Assembly: GCF_009728735.1 (NCBI RefSeq)
Contig: NZ_CP024636.1
Coordinates: forward strand, 983,749 to 1,047,748
Direction: 5' to 3'
DNA length: 64,000 nt
DNA from: Pantoea phytobeneficialis
Lineage (GTDB): Bacteria > Pseudomonadota > Gammaproteobacteria > Enterobacterales > Enterobacteriaceae
Both the position numbers and the translations under genes were made by a program. Positions within the stretch are counted from its first letter, which is position 1; the number at the start of each line of letters is the position of its first letter. Shown piece after piece: positions 1 to 8,359 of the stretch. The notes below the pieces were generated by a model. It searched no databases. It saw only the letters and a list, made by a program, of their open reading frames with translations, and was not told the DNA's origin.

Positions 1-294
1 GCGCACTGGCGTACAATCTCCTGCGCTTTATGATGGCGCAGATGGCTTACAGCCTGAAGAATGTGGAACCTTATCAGATGGGCTTTAAGCAGGCCGCGCT
101 TTATCTGACGGGCCAGCTAAGCATCCTGCCCGCCGTAGCACCGGGAAAAATCCCGCGAATAATAAATGAAATAATGGAGATGGCAGGAAGCTTCGTGCTT
201 CCGAAGCGAAGGCAGAGGCATTATCCACGGGCGGTAAAAAAGAGGCCGAAACGCTATGCGTTCCGGCATGACTGAGGCTTAACTGACAAGCATT
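1..294 (+). mobile_element. Right end of an IS4-family insertion sequence
   Basis: The transposase stop is followed at 278-294 by CTTAACTGACAAGCATT, whose reverse complement AATGCTTGTCAGTTAAG has the form of IS4-group terminal inverted repeats (AATGCCGATCAGTTAAG in those I remember). The element therefore ends near base 294. Immediately beyond it lies half of the local palindromic intergenic repeat (297-316), so the insertion appears to have landed in or beside a repeat copy. The left end and target duplication are outside the window. Confidence 0.7.
3..275 (+). CDS. IS4-family transposase, C-terminal part (cut by window edge)
   Basis: The reading frame is already open at the first bases of the window and ends with TGA at 273-275, so only about 90 C-terminal residues are seen. 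The pattern is typical of IS4-group DDE transposases: a hydrophobic ALAYNLLRF stretch, then A-P-G-K-I-P-R and a basic tail with RRQRHYPRAVKKRP. The family catalyses cut-and-paste movement of its own element. The catalytic DDE residues lie upstream and cannot be checked, so whether the gene is intact is unknown. The matching IS end follows 3 bases after the stop. Confidence 0.85.
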   Translation, partial: ALAYNLLRFMMAQMAYSLKNVEPYQMGFKQAALYLTGQLSILPAVAPGKIPRIINEIMEMAGSFVLPKRRQRHYPRAVKKRPKRYAFRHD

Positions 295-296
295 AC

Positions 297-316
297 GCGA
301 TAAATTGCGCCGCTAC
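297..316. repeat. Half copy of the GTAGCGGCGCGAT palindromic repeat
   Basis: The sequence reads GCGATAAATTGCGCCGCTAC, the right arm of the repeat family found throughout this window. The left arm is missing, and the IS end lies directly beside it. That fits disruption by the insertion. Confidence 0.8.
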
Positions 317-372
317 GAGTTCTCCCTTGCACTCTCTCTGCGTCTCAGGTCAAATAGCGCCCAGGCAAACGG

Positions 373-426
373 TTGCGTGCGTGCATCGTGCATTTTTAGA
401 TGATAAATGCATCGTATTGCACGCAA
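373..426. promoter_or_regulatory. Imperfect palindrome in the sdaC upstream region
   Basis: The 276-569 interval has no gene. It holds the IS end, the half repeat and this symmetric element: TTGCGTGC (373-380) pairs with GCACGCAA (419-426), and TGCATTT (389-395) with AAATGCA (405-411), around a centre near base 400. It lies about 145 bases before the sdaC start. A regulator site or a cruciform are both possible. I cannot assign it to a known regulator. Confidence 0.45.
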
Positions 427-569
427 GTGCTGACTTTATGCACTGATTTTTGCGTTTAAGTCATGCGCGCCGATAAAAAACGGTTAGCATGATCACGTCG
501 CGCCAACCGCGTCATAATTCGCAGCCCTGGCGGCTGTGCTTTTGATTAAGAGTAATTCTGGAGAGACAG

Positions 570-1859
570 ATGGAAACCTCGCAAACCGGCACATTAGGTG
601 CCGTTGAGGCGCCCGCAAAGGGCTGGCGTAAAAGTGACACCGTGTGGATGCTGGGGCTGTATGGCACGGCAATTGGCGCAGGCGTGCTGTTTCTGCCCAT
701 CAATGCCGGTGCAGGTGGTTTGATTCCGTTAATTATCATGGCCGTTCTCGCCTTCCCGATGACGTTTTATGCCCATCGTGCCCTGACGCGCTTTGTTCTC
801 TCCGGAAAAAACCCCGGCGAAGATATAACCGAGGTGGTGGAAGAGCATTTTGGCGCAGGTGCCGGTAAGATCATCACGCTGCTCTACTTTTTTGCTATCT
901 ATCCCATTCTGTTGATGTACAGCGTGGCGATTACCAACACCGTTGACAGCTTCATCGTGCATCAGCTGGGCCTGGTATCGCCACCGCGTGCGGTGCTGTC
1001 GCTGATTTTGATTGTCGGCATGATGACCGTGGTGCGGTTTGGCGAGCAGATGATCGTAAAAGCGATGAGCGTGCTGGTGTTCCCGTTTGTTGCGGTGCTG
1101 ATGTTGCTGGCCTGCTATCTGGTGCCACACTGGCACGGTGCCGCGCTGGAGACATTGTCATCCGGCCAAAGCAGTGGCGACAGCAATATCTGGATGACGC
1201 TGTGGTTAGCCATCCCGGTGATGGTGTTTTCCTTCAACCATTCTCCGATCATTTCTTCATTCGCGGTGGCGAAGCGTGAAGAGTATGGCGCTGCGGCGGA
1301 GCAAAAGTGCTCACGTATCCTCGCCAGTGCGCATTTGATGATGGTGCTGACAGTAATGTTCTTTGTCTTTAGCTGCGTACTGAGCCTGTCACCCGCCGAC
1401 CTTGATGCGGCCAAAGCGCAGAACATCACCATCCTGTCTTATCTGGCGAACCACTTTAATGTGCCGATGATCGCCTGGCTGGGACCGATTGTGGCGATGG
1501 TGGCGATCACCAAATCGTTCCTCGGTCACTATCTTGGTGCGCGTGAAGGTTTTAACGGCCTGGTGATTAAGTCACTGCGCAGCCGTGGCAAGAGCGTTGC
1601 GCCACAACGTCTGAACCAAATGACGTCGTTGTTTATGCTGCTGACCACCTGGCTGGTGGCGACAATGAATCCGAGTATTCTGGGGATGATTGAGACGCTT
1701 GGCGGGCCAGTGATTGCTATGCTGTTGTTCCTGATGCCGATGTATGCCATCCAGAAAGTACCGGCGATGCGCAAGTACAGCGGCAAAATCAGCAATGGAT
1801 TTGTGGTGATTGTCGGGCTGCTGGCAATCTCTTCGATTTTCTATTCGCTGGCGAATTAA
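570..1859 (+). CDS. sdaC: Serine/proton symporter SdaC
   Basis: Inner-membrane HAAAP-family transporter that imports L-serine with protons. The 429 residues match the E. coli protein in length and nearly throughout, including WMLGLYGTAIGAGVLFLPIN near the N-terminus, SGKNPGEDITEVVEEHFG, FNHSPIISSFAVAKREEYG and the C-terminal MYAIQKVPAMRKYSG. About eleven membrane segments are evident. The start has a good ribosome site (GGAGAGAC) just before ATG. In E. coli sdaC is followed by the serine deaminase gene sdaB. Here the next gene is a chemoreceptor on the other strand, so any serine deaminase must be encoded elsewhere. Confidence 0.95.
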   Translation: METSQTGTLGAVEAPAKGWRKSDTVWMLGLYGTAIGAGVLFLPINAGAGGLIPLIIMAVLAFPMTFYAHRALTRFVLSGKNPGEDITEVVEEHFGAGAGKIITLLYFFAIYPILLMYSVAITNTVDSFIVHQLGLVSPPRAVLSLILIVGMMTVVRFGEQMIVKAMSVLVFPFVAVLMLLACYLVPHWHGAALETLSSGQSSGDSNIWMTLWLAIPVMVFSFNHSPIISSFAVAKREEYGAAAEQKCSRILASAHLMMVLTVMFFVFSCVLSLSPADLDAAKAQNITILSYLANHFNVPMIAWLGPIVAMVAITKSFLGHYLGAREGFNGLVIKSLRSRGKSVAPQRLNQMTSLFMLLTTWLVATMNPSILGMIETLGGPVIAMLLFLMPMYAIQKVPAMRKYSGKISNGFVVIVGLLAISSIFYSLAN

Positions 1860-1869
1860 ACCCAAATCC

Positions 1870-1898
1870 GTAACGGCGCGATTCATCGCGCCGCCACG
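1870..1898. repeat. Short form of the palindromic repeat between sdaC and the chemoreceptor gene
   Basis: A variant copy, GTAACGGCGCGAT followed by TCATCGCGCCGCCAC, sits between two convergent genes. It can fold as a single strong GC hairpin and may help end transcription from both sides, although no T run follows. Confidence 0.75.
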
Positions 1899-1911
1899 GT
1901 TGAACGGGTGG

Positions 1912-3486
1912 TTACACCACGCTCAGTTCCATGCTTCGACCGGTCTTAAACACGCTCATCGACTGCGCCAGACGCTCGGCCTGTTCCTGCAAGGCCTGTG
2001 AGGCTGCCGAGGCTTCCTGCACCAGTGCGGCGTTCTGCTGCGTCACCGCTTCCATCTGGGTAATCGCCAGATTGATCTCGCTGATACCGCTACTCTGCTC
2101 GCTGCTGGCGATGGTGATTTCACTCATGATATCCGCCACGCTCTTCACGCTGTTCACCACTTCACCAATGGTTGAACCGGCATGAGAGACCAGGCGGCTC
2201 CCTTCATCCACTTTCGCGACAGAATCTTCAATCAACACTTTGATCTCTTTGGCTGCGGAAGCTGAACGTTGTGCGAGGTTACGCACTTCGCTGGCCACCA
2301 CGGCAAAGCCGCGTCCCTGTTCACCGGCACGCGCCGCTTCCACCGCCGCATTAAGCGACAGGATGTTAGTCTGGAAGGCGATAGAGTCGATGACGCTGAT
2401 AATGTCGACGATCTTCTTCGAGGAGAGCGCAATGGCTTCCATCTTCTCAATCACCTGTTCCATCACCACGCCACCTTCTTTCGCCACATCAGAGGTGTTG
2501 GCGACCAGTTTATTGGCTTCGCGCGCGTTTTCGGCATTGTGCTTCACGGTGGAGGTCATCTGCTCCATGGCAGAAGCGGTCTCCTCCAGTGAGCTGGCCT
2601 GCTGCTCGGTACGTGAAGAGAGGTCAAGGTTGCCGCTGGAAATCTGATTTGATGCCACGGCGATGGTGTCGGAACCGGCGCGCACATCCGAAACGATGGT
2701 CAGCAGGTTGTCGTTCATGCTTTGCAGCGCACGCATCAGCACGCCTGTTTCATCGGTGCTTTTGACTTCGATATGGGTGCTGAGATCGCCTGCTGCCACT
2801 TTCCCGGCAATCTCCACTGCTTCATTCAGCGGGCGCACAATCGAACGGGTCAGCAGGAAGCCGAGGATAATGGAGGCCACAATCGCCACGGCGGAGAACA
2901 CCAGCGTTACCATGATGGCGGTGGAACCATCGGCAATGATGTTAATACCTTCATTCTGTAACTGCTCGGACTGAGAAGCGGCAAAAGCATTGGCGCTATC
3001 CAGAAAGGCGTTTTGAGTGTCGGTAATCTTTTTCAGCACAAAGGTGCTGGAGGCTTCCAGATCGCCCGATTTGACCAGCGCAACCAGTTGGTCTTTCTGT
3101 TGTTCAAACAGATGGCTGGCATCCAGCAGACCAGCAATCTTCTTTTTACCCACAACCGTGGTCTGGATGGCTTCGATCTTTTTCATCGCGCTGTTGGTAC
3201 GGTCAGTCGCCTCGGCCAACTGCTGGAAGCGTTTGACGTTATTTTCCGGGCGAGTGGTATCAATCACGATGCCGCGCAGGTATTTGATCTGATCGTTCAC
3301 ACCATCACGCACATCATAGGCCAGTCGTACTTTTACATAACGATCTTCCACGATCGAGGTGATGCCGTTTTTAATATTGCTGATTTTGGTGATGGAGGTG
3401 ATCCCCACCACGACCAGCAACGCCACGACCAGGCCAAAGGCGATGCCCAGCCGGACACCGACCTTCAGGTTCTTAAAGCTCAACAT
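1912..3486 (-). CDS. Methyl-accepting chemotaxis protein
   Basis: Membrane chemoreceptor of the Tsr/Tar type that signals through CheA and CheW. The chosen ATG at 3486 gives 524 residues and has a GGGGAGA ribosome site; the open frame continues 22 codons upstream without support. Order: short cytoplasmic N-terminus, membrane segment near 10-30, four-helix-bundle periplasmic sensor, second membrane segment near 185-210, HAMP linker, then the long coiled-coil signalling domain with the hairpin tip sequence IAFQTNILSLNAAVEAARAG. The C-terminus ends MELSVV without the NWETF-type CheR/CheB tether, so it probably depends on other receptors for adaptation. The ligand cannot be read from the sequence. 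A sigma-28-like promoter lies upstream. Confidence 0.93.
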   Translation of the reverse strand: MLSFKNLKVGVRLGIAFGLVVALLVVVGITSITKISNIKNGITSIVEDRYVKVRLAYDVRDGVNDQIKYLRGIVIDTTRPENNVKRFQQLAEATDRTNSAMKKIEAIQTTVVGKKKIAGLLDASHLFEQQKDQLVALVKSGDLEASSTFVLKKITDTQNAFLDSANAFAASQSEQLQNEGINIIADGSTAIMVTLVFSAVAIVASIILGFLLTRSIVRPLNEAVEIAGKVAAGDLSTHIEVKSTDETGVLMRALQSMNDNLLTIVSDVRAGSDTIAVASNQISSGNLDLSSRTEQQASSLEETASAMEQMTSTVKHNAENAREANKLVANTSDVAKEGGVVMEQVIEKMEAIALSSKKIVDIISVIDSIAFQTNILSLNAAVEAARAGEQGRGFAVVASEVRNLAQRSASAAKEIKVLIEDSVAKVDEGSRLVSHAGSTIGEVVNSVKSVADIMSEITIASSEQSSGISEINLAITQMEAVTQQNAALVQEASAASQALQEQAERLAQSMSVFKTGRSMELSVV

Positions 3487-3632
3487 AGGTTTCTCCCCGT
3501 GATGCCAAAAAGTTTGGTTTGCAAGATAGAAAAGCAGATGGAACATCTGCATCAGGTTGATGTTTTTTAAGCGAAAATTGCTTACTTACTGCGGCGGGGG
3601 AAGCCTTGACCCGCACGCGCAAGCGCTATGGG

Positions 3633-3659
3633 TTATCGGATGTTAATGTTTTTACTTTA
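3633..3659 (-). promoter_or_regulatory. Sigma-28 (FliA) promoter of the chemoreceptor gene
   Basis: On the minus strand TAAAGTAA, 11 bases, then TCCGATAA matches the FliA consensus TAAAGTTT-N11-GCCGATAA at 13 of 16 positions with exact spacing. It lies about 145 bases before the start codon. The leader between them contains a small perfect hairpin (GCAGATG/CATCTGC, 3534-3550). Confidence 0.75.
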
Positions 3660-3699
3660 ATTTTTTAGAGGTTTGTCACAAAAACTTCGCAGGGGAGTT

Positions 3700-3751
3700 G
3701 TAGCGGCGCGATTTATCGCGCGGGTTTTGACGGGATAAATCGCGCCGCTAC
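3700..3751. repeat. Long form of the palindromic repeat between cheV and the chemoreceptor gene
   Basis: Left arm GTAGCGGCGCGATTTATCGC and right arm ending AAATCGCGCCGCTAC are separated by a short spacer. It starts 15 bases after the cheV stop codon on the minus strand. Confidence 0.9.
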
Positions 3752-3765
3752 GGCAAGGGTAAGCA

Positions 3766-4728
3766 TTAACGTGCTGCTTCCAGTACCCGATAAATCACAT
3801 TCGACAGTTCATTGATTTCAAATTTTGCCACGTAGCCATCGGCACCCACTTTACGCACATGGTCTTCGTTGGCACTACCGGAGAGTGAAGAGTGGATCAC
3901 CACCGGGATATGACGCAGCACATCATCGCGTTTAATGTTACGCGTCAGGGTGAAGCCGTCCATTTCGGGCATTTCGAGGTCGGTCAGCACCAGCGCGATT
4001 TTGTCGTGGATCGACTCACCTGCCGCCTGCGCTTCCTGTTGCATCTGGGTGATTTTCTGCCATGCCTCAAGACCGGTGTTATGCATCAGTGCCGGAATGC
4101 CCATACTTTTCAGGCCTTGCTCCAGTAGCTGGCGCGCCACTTTGGAGTCTTCTGCCACAATCGCGACCTGACCCGGTTTCAGGTTGAAGTTTTTCACGGT
4201 TTCTTCACCCGGCTCGACACCACGAACAGACGGAATGATGTCATACAGGATCTGTTCCACGTCCAGTACCAGCGCCAGATTGTTGCTTTCTCCGTCGCTG
4301 TCGAGACAGGCGATACTGGTGATATTGCGGCTACCAATGCCCGCTTCCGCGGTATGCACCTGATTCCAGTCGAGGCGCACAATATTTTCTACCGATTCCA
4401 CCGCAAATGCCTGGGTGCTGCGGGCATATTCGGTCACAAGCAGCAGGTTGAGGCCGGTTTCCGGGGTGCAACCGGTCACCGCCGGTAGATCAATCACCGG
4501 GATAAACTGGTCGCGGATGCTGGCCATGCCCAACAACGGCGATTGCATTCCGGCAGCACGGGTGATGTTCGGCATCGGCACGATTTCACGCAGTTTGAAT
4601 ACGTTAATCCCGTACAGCTCGGATTTGCCTTTCCGCTGATCTGAGCCGAGGCGGAACAACAACAGTTCGAATTTGTTTGATAACGCGAGGTTAGCGCGTT
4701 CATCGATCTCTTTCTGGAAATTATCCAT
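3766..4728 (-). CDS. cheV: Chemotaxis coupling protein CheV
   Basis: 320-residue cytoplasmic protein joining a CheW-like coupling domain (about residues 15-170) to a CheY-like receiver (about 188-318). The receiver shows the acidic pair in AEDSK, the phosphoacceptor Asp250 in VLTDLEMPEMDG and the conserved lysine region YVAKFE. CheV couples receptors to CheA and is thought to tune adaptation through phosphorylation. E. coli K-12 lacks it; Salmonella and Erwinia relatives have it. It lies next to a chemoreceptor gene on the same strand, and each has its own sigma-28-like promoter. Confidence 0.95.
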   Translation of the reverse strand: MDNFQKEIDERANLALSNKFELLLFRLGSDQRKGKSELYGINVFKLREIVPMPNITRAAGMQSPLLGMASIRDQFIPVIDLPAVTGCTPETGLNLLLVTEYARSTQAFAVESVENIVRLDWNQVHTAEAGIGSRNITSIACLDSDGESNNLALVLDVEQILYDIIPSVRGVEPGEETVKNFNLKPGQVAIVAEDSKVARQLLEQGLKSMGIPALMHNTGLEAWQKITQMQQEAQAAGESIHDKIALVLTDLEMPEMDGFTLTRNIKRDDVLRHIPVVIHSSLSGSANEDHVRKVGADGYVAKFEINELSNVIYRVLEAAR

Positions 4729-4781
4729 CCTGGCCTCGCTCAGGGCTGCGTTAAGGGCATGGCAACATCGCCGTGATGGAG

Positions 4782-4808
4782 TTATCGGCAGGATGGTTAA
4801 AAAATAGA
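4782..4808 (-). promoter_or_regulatory. Sigma-28 (FliA) promoter of cheV
   Basis: The minus strand carries a perfect GCCGATAA -10 element, an 11-base spacer and TCTATTTT in place of TAAAGTTT (5 of 8). It lies about 55 bases before the cheV start. This supports flagellar-regulon control of cheV. Confidence 0.7.
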
Positions 4809-4829
4809 GAGCGGCGGGTGGAATTTTGA

Positions 4830-4851
4830 CGTGAGGGCGAGCGCCCTCACG
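4830..4851 (-). terminator. Hairpin after dbpA
   Basis: A perfect GC-rich inverted repeat (CGTGAGGGCG/CGCCCTCACG) lies 10 bases after the dbpA stop. The T tract on the minus strand is poor (TCAAAATT), so the call is tentative. Confidence 0.5.
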
Positions 4852-4861
4852 TTTTAGCGAC

Positions 4862-6241
4862 TTATTTCAACAGGATGGCACGTACGCTTTTCCCTTTGAT
4901 CTTGCCTTCTTTTAGCTTGATCAATGCGGCTTTGGCCTGGGAGGCGGCAATCGCCACATAGGCATGGGTTGGGGTCAGATCGATCTTACCGATCTGATCG
5001 GCACTGAATCCGGCCTCACCGGTCAGCGCACCGAGAATATCGCCAGGGCGAATTTTCGCTTTACGACCACCATCAATGCATAACGTCATCATGGTAGCTG
5101 GCAGCGCCTTCGCCGCACTGCCTTTCAGCGTGCTGGCGGCAACCCAGTTGAGTGATTGTTGCAGATAATCTTCCAGCGCATGGGCGCGCGCCATCTCATC
5201 GGCGGCGACCAGACTGACCGCCAGACCAGACTCACCGGCGCGGCCGGTACGACCAATGCGGTGCAGATGCACTTCCGGGTCCCACGCCAGATGGAAATTC
5301 ACCACCAGCGCCAGCGATTTAATGTCCAGACCGCGTGCTGCCACGTCGGTGGCAATCAGCACCCGGATGCTGCCGTTGGCAAAACGGATCAGCACACGCT
5401 CGCGGTCACGCTGCTCAAGATCGCCATGCAGCGCAAGGGCGCTGATTTGGCGATCGTTCAGGGCGGCGGCAATATCATCACACTCACGTTTGGTGTTGCA
5501 GAACACCACGCAGGAGGTGGGCTGCTGCTGGCTGAGCAGGGCGCTCAACAGATTGATGCGTTCACTGGCGTTGACTTCAATAAAGCGTTGCTCAATCGCT
5601 GGCAACTCGGCTTCGGTTTCGGTCGCCACCGCCAGTGCATCACGCTGGTAGCGTTCGCTCAGGCTGGCAATGGTATCGGGCCAGGTGGCGGAAAACAGCA
5701 GCGTCTGGCGTGACGAGGGGGTAAAGCCGATGATGGCTTCCATATCATCACGGAACCCCATCTCCAGCATACGGTCGGCCTCATCCAGCACCAGAGTTTG
5801 CAATTGGCTGAGATCGAGGTTATCGCGTTTCAGATGATCAAGAATGCGTCCCGGCGTGCCGACCACAATATGCGGGGCGTGCACCAGCGAATCACGCTGA
5901 GCGCTCATCGGCTGGCCGCCACACAGCGTCAGGATCTTAATGTTACGCGTGAAACGCGCCAGCTGACGCAGCACATTGCTGACCTGATCGGCCAGTTCGC
6001 GTGTCGGGCAGAGCACCAGCGCCTGAGTATGAAACTGGCTGTTATCAATCCGCTGAAGCAGGCCGATACCAAAGGCGGCGGTTTTGCCGCTACCGGTTTT
6101 CGCCTGAGCACGCACATCGCGCCCCTGCAAAATGGCGGGCAGGGCGGCAGCCTGGATTGGCGTCATGGCGTCAAACCCCATCTCGCGCAGGTTGTCGAGT
6201 TGGCTGGTGGGCAGTTGCGTCAGGGTAGAAAAAGCAGTCAC
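4862..6241 (-). CDS. dbpA: ATP-dependent RNA helicase DbpA
   Basis: DEAD-box helicase that remodels 23S rRNA hairpin 92 during large-subunit assembly. Seen in order: Q motif near MTPIQAAALPA, Walker A AKTGSGKT, PTRELADQ, VLDEADRMLEMGF (DEAD), SAT in LLFSATWPD, DVAARGLD, HRIGRTGRAG, and a C-terminal DbpA-type RNA-binding domain with CIDGGRKAKIRPGDILGALTG. I chose the GTG at 6241 because it gives VTAFSTL, aligning with the known E. coli N-terminus and about 459 residues. The frame stays open to an ATG at 6325, which would add 28 unconserved residues. The ribosome site before GTG is weak. Confidence 0.93.
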   Translation of the reverse strand: MTAFSTLTQLPTSQLDNLREMGFDAMTPIQAAALPAILQGRDVRAQAKTGSGKTAAFGIGLLQRIDNSQFHTQALVLCPTRELADQVSNVLRQLARFTRNIKILTLCGGQPMSAQRDSLVHAPHIVVGTPGRILDHLKRDNLDLSQLQTLVLDEADRMLEMGFRDDMEAIIGFTPSSRQTLLFSATWPDTIASLSERYQRDALAVATETEAELPAIEQRFIEVNASERINLLSALLSQQQPTSCVVFCNTKRECDDIAAALNDRQISALALHGDLEQRDRERVLIRFANGSIRVLIATDVAARGLDIKSLALVVNFHLAWDPEVHLHRIGRTGRAGESGLAVSLVAADEMARAHALEDYLQQSLNWVAASTLKGSAAKALPATMMTLCIDGGRKAKIRPGDILGALTGEAGFSADQIGKIDLTPTHAYVAIAASQAKAALIKLKEGKIKGKSVRAILLK

Positions 6242-6633
6242 GGAACAGTCTCTGATATCGGGCGGAGTTGCGGCCGCCAGTCTGGCAGAAAGGGCCTGTC
6301 TCATCAATGATAAATCACGCGGCAATCAGGGAGATGATCACTGCGGGGAATCAATAAGCATCTGGCAATATTTGGTTTATTTTTCGACGGTTATTGTCGC
6401 AAAGTTCTAATGAATTTTCCGAAAACTCTCATGATCATAAAACCATCGCAACTGAAAAAAAGCTGAGTTAATCAGACGATAGCGGCATGCTGGCGGCACG
6501 ATGGCGACCATTTGCTGCTGTTATGTTTATGTGTCCCGTCTGTTACAGGAAATTCCGATTAAAATCGTTCTCTGGATTGTTTTATATTTAGCGCGCCATT
6601 TGGCGATATAAAACAACTTCAGAGGTCACTTCA
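6242..6633. other. Intergenic region between dbpA and the ymgB-like gene
   Basis: No convincing gene. It is AT-rich toward the right and must hold divergent promoters. Its one striking structure is the inverted repeat at 6579-6614, annotated separately. Confidence 0.6.
6579..6614 (+). promoter_or_regulatory. Inverted repeat in the leader of the ymgB-like gene
   Basis: A perfect 9-base pair GTTTTATAT (6579-6587) / ATATAAAAC (6606-6614) encloses a smaller CGCC-ATTT-GGCG hairpin. It ends 7 bases before the ribosome site. It could be an operator or a hairpin controlling translation. Confidence 0.5.
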
Positions 6634-6831
6634 TTGAGTCACTACGTCCAGGGACAAAACGAGGACATTCTGAAAATCGTCGGCCGCGCCGTGTTAACCC
6701 TACACATTCACGGAGAGACGCTGTCATCTGACAAAGTCAGCTCCATGATTGCCTGTTACGCGGAAGAAGAGCCTGTCAGCGACGAAGAAAACCAGCGGCT
6801 CTATGCGCTGGCTATTCAGATGTTATCGTAA
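6634..6831 (+). CDS. YmgB/AriR-family small regulatory protein
   Basis: 65 residues starting at TTG with an AGAGG ribosome site 8-9 bases before it. The pattern ILKIVGRAVLTLHIHGETLSSDKVSSMIACYAEEE followed by a helix ending LYALAIQML fits the YmgB/AriR/YcgZ family: small helical proteins linked in E. coli to acid resistance, biofilm control and the Rcs phosphorelay. It is shorter than E. coli YmgB at the N-terminus. In E. coli these genes form one operon under the BluR repressor; here it stands alone, and a second family member lies at 20287-20538. A strong terminator follows. Confidence 0.75.
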   Translation: MSHYVQGQNEDILKIVGRAVLTLHIHGETLSSDKVSSMIACYAEEEPVSDEENQRLYALAIQMLS

Positions 6832-6880
6832 TAATCCAGTACGGCAGGGGACGCACCTTGTCCCAGCCTTTACGTTCATA

Positions 6881-6905
6881 AAGCCTCCTTCCCGGAGGCT
6901 TTTTT
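6881..6905 (+). terminator. Terminator of the ymgB-like gene
   Basis: AAGCCTCC-TTCCC-GGAGGCTT followed by TTTTT. It lies 50 bases after the stop and also borders the 3' end of the convergent amidohydrolase gene. Confidence 0.9.
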
Positions 6906-6908
6906 GCT

Positions 6909-8270
6909 TCAGGCGGCGTACACGGCGGTACCGCGTCGGAATGTGGCGTGAACCGGCGCAATGCGCGCCACCGCTTCGGCGGAGCAACTGGCTGCCACCA
7001 GCATCATGCTGGCCTCATCCTGGAGCTGTGGCCACTGACGTTCACCCTGATTGGATAACGGCAGAATACCGCCGGTGGCGATATGCAATGCCCGGCTCAG
7101 GCCAAACTCATCGGAGCCGCGGTACAGTTGCGCATACAAATTGGCTTTCTCCAGCATGCTACCGCTGCCAAACGGCGACCAGTGATCGATCACGCTATCG
7201 GTGCCGGTCATCACCGTAATTCCTGCCGCCTGCAATTGCGGCAGCGGCATAGTCAGCTTGCCGATAGGGATGGTGGAGGCCACACTCATCTGCTGCTCGG
7301 CCATCCCGTCAATCATTTGATCCAACGCTTTTCCTTCCAGCGTGCCCAGTGCAAAGCCGTGACTCAGGGTCACTTTCCCCTTGAGCTGCGGGTTTTTCGC
7401 GATGGTATCCACCATATATTGAATCGCCGCCACGCCTGCCGGGGAGGTTTCATGCAAATGGATATCCACGCCGCGCTGGTAATCAAGGGCGATCTGGAAC
7501 ATCGCATCCAGCGATGCCTGCATGGCGCCGTCCACGTTAGTGGGATCGAGGCCGCCGACATATTGCACGCCAAGCGCCATCGCTTCGCGCATCAGGCCAT
7601 CCACCTTTGAATGCAGCAAGCCGTGCTGGGGAAAGGCGACAATTTCGCAGTCGAAATCCGGGTGATTCGCCAGCGCCAGCTTGAGGTGTTCCAGGCTTTT
7701 CAGGCCGCTGACGGGATCGATATTGCAGTGGCTGCGCGCTGCGGTGCTGCCCTTACTTTGCAGCAGGCCAATCAGTGCTTCGGCCCGTGCCTGCGAGGTG
7801 GGCAGCAGTTGTGGGATCAGTACCTGTTCACGGGCGATCATATCCATAATGGTTTTGCCCTGACGTGGCCGGGGTGCCTGCCAGGGGCCGCTGTAAAAGG
7901 TTTTGTCGAGATGGATATGCATATCGCGGGTGCGTGGCAGCAGCAATAAACCCTGCGCATCCCAGTTGGCTAAGTCGCTGTTACGCGCGCTTCCGGCCGG
8001 ATCGATGGCGATAAATTTCCCGTCGTTAATGGTGATGTCATATAACGCGGTACGCGTGGCAATCACCTCGTTACCTTCACGTTCGAAACCTTCTTCGAGG
8101 CGTACATTCAACAATTGGTAATGGCGGGTGCGGGGCAGGGCTGGACGTTCGGAGTGGGTGACAACGGTCTGGCTGGCGTGGCCCATACCCGCCGCCAGCA
8201 GGCTACCGGCGGCGGTCCAGCGAACTGTCTGGCTAAGGAAATCACGACGGCTGGGGGAAGAGAGTTGCAT
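6909..8270 (-). CDS. Tat-exported amidohydrolase, cytosine-deaminase-like
   Basis: 453 residues. The N-terminus carries a twin-arginine signal (SRRDFLSQ followed by a hydrophobic stretch and A-S), so the folded enzyme is predicted to be exported to the periplasm. The rest is an amidohydrolase barrel related to cytosine deaminases and N-isopropylammelide hydrolases. Metal and catalytic motifs visible: DMHIHLDKT, DIHLHETSP, LSHGFALG and VMTGTDSV. Substrates in this superfamily are cyclic amides, amidines or related N-heterocycles; the exact one cannot be read here. A LysR regulator lies upstream on the same strand and a CynX-type transporter is divergent from that. Confidence 0.8.
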   Translation of the reverse strand: MQLSSPSRRDFLSQTVRWTAAGSLLAAGMGHASQTVVTHSERPALPRTRHYQLLNVRLEEGFEREGNEVIATRTALYDITINDGKFIAIDPAGSARNSDLANWDAQGLLLLPRTRDMHIHLDKTFYSGPWQAPRPRQGKTIMDMIAREQVLIPQLLPTSQARAEALIGLLQSKGSTAARSHCNIDPVSGLKSLEHLKLALANHPDFDCEIVAFPQHGLLHSKVDGLMREAMALGVQYVGGLDPTNVDGAMQASLDAMFQIALDYQRGVDIHLHETSPAGVAAIQYMVDTIAKNPQLKGKVTLSHGFALGTLEGKALDQMIDGMAEQQMSVASTIPIGKLTMPLPQLQAAGITVMTGTDSVIDHWSPFGSGSMLEKANLYAQLYRGSDEFGLSRALHIATGGILPLSNQGERQWPQLQDEASMMLVAASCSAEAVARIAPVHATFRRGTAVYAA

Positions 8271-8359
8271 CAGAGGCTCCAGTCAAAAGGGAAAAACCTA
8301 ATCTGGCAAAAGCCTCGCCGCTGCGCTGCGATATTTACCACTGGCTGGCAGTGGAAAAA

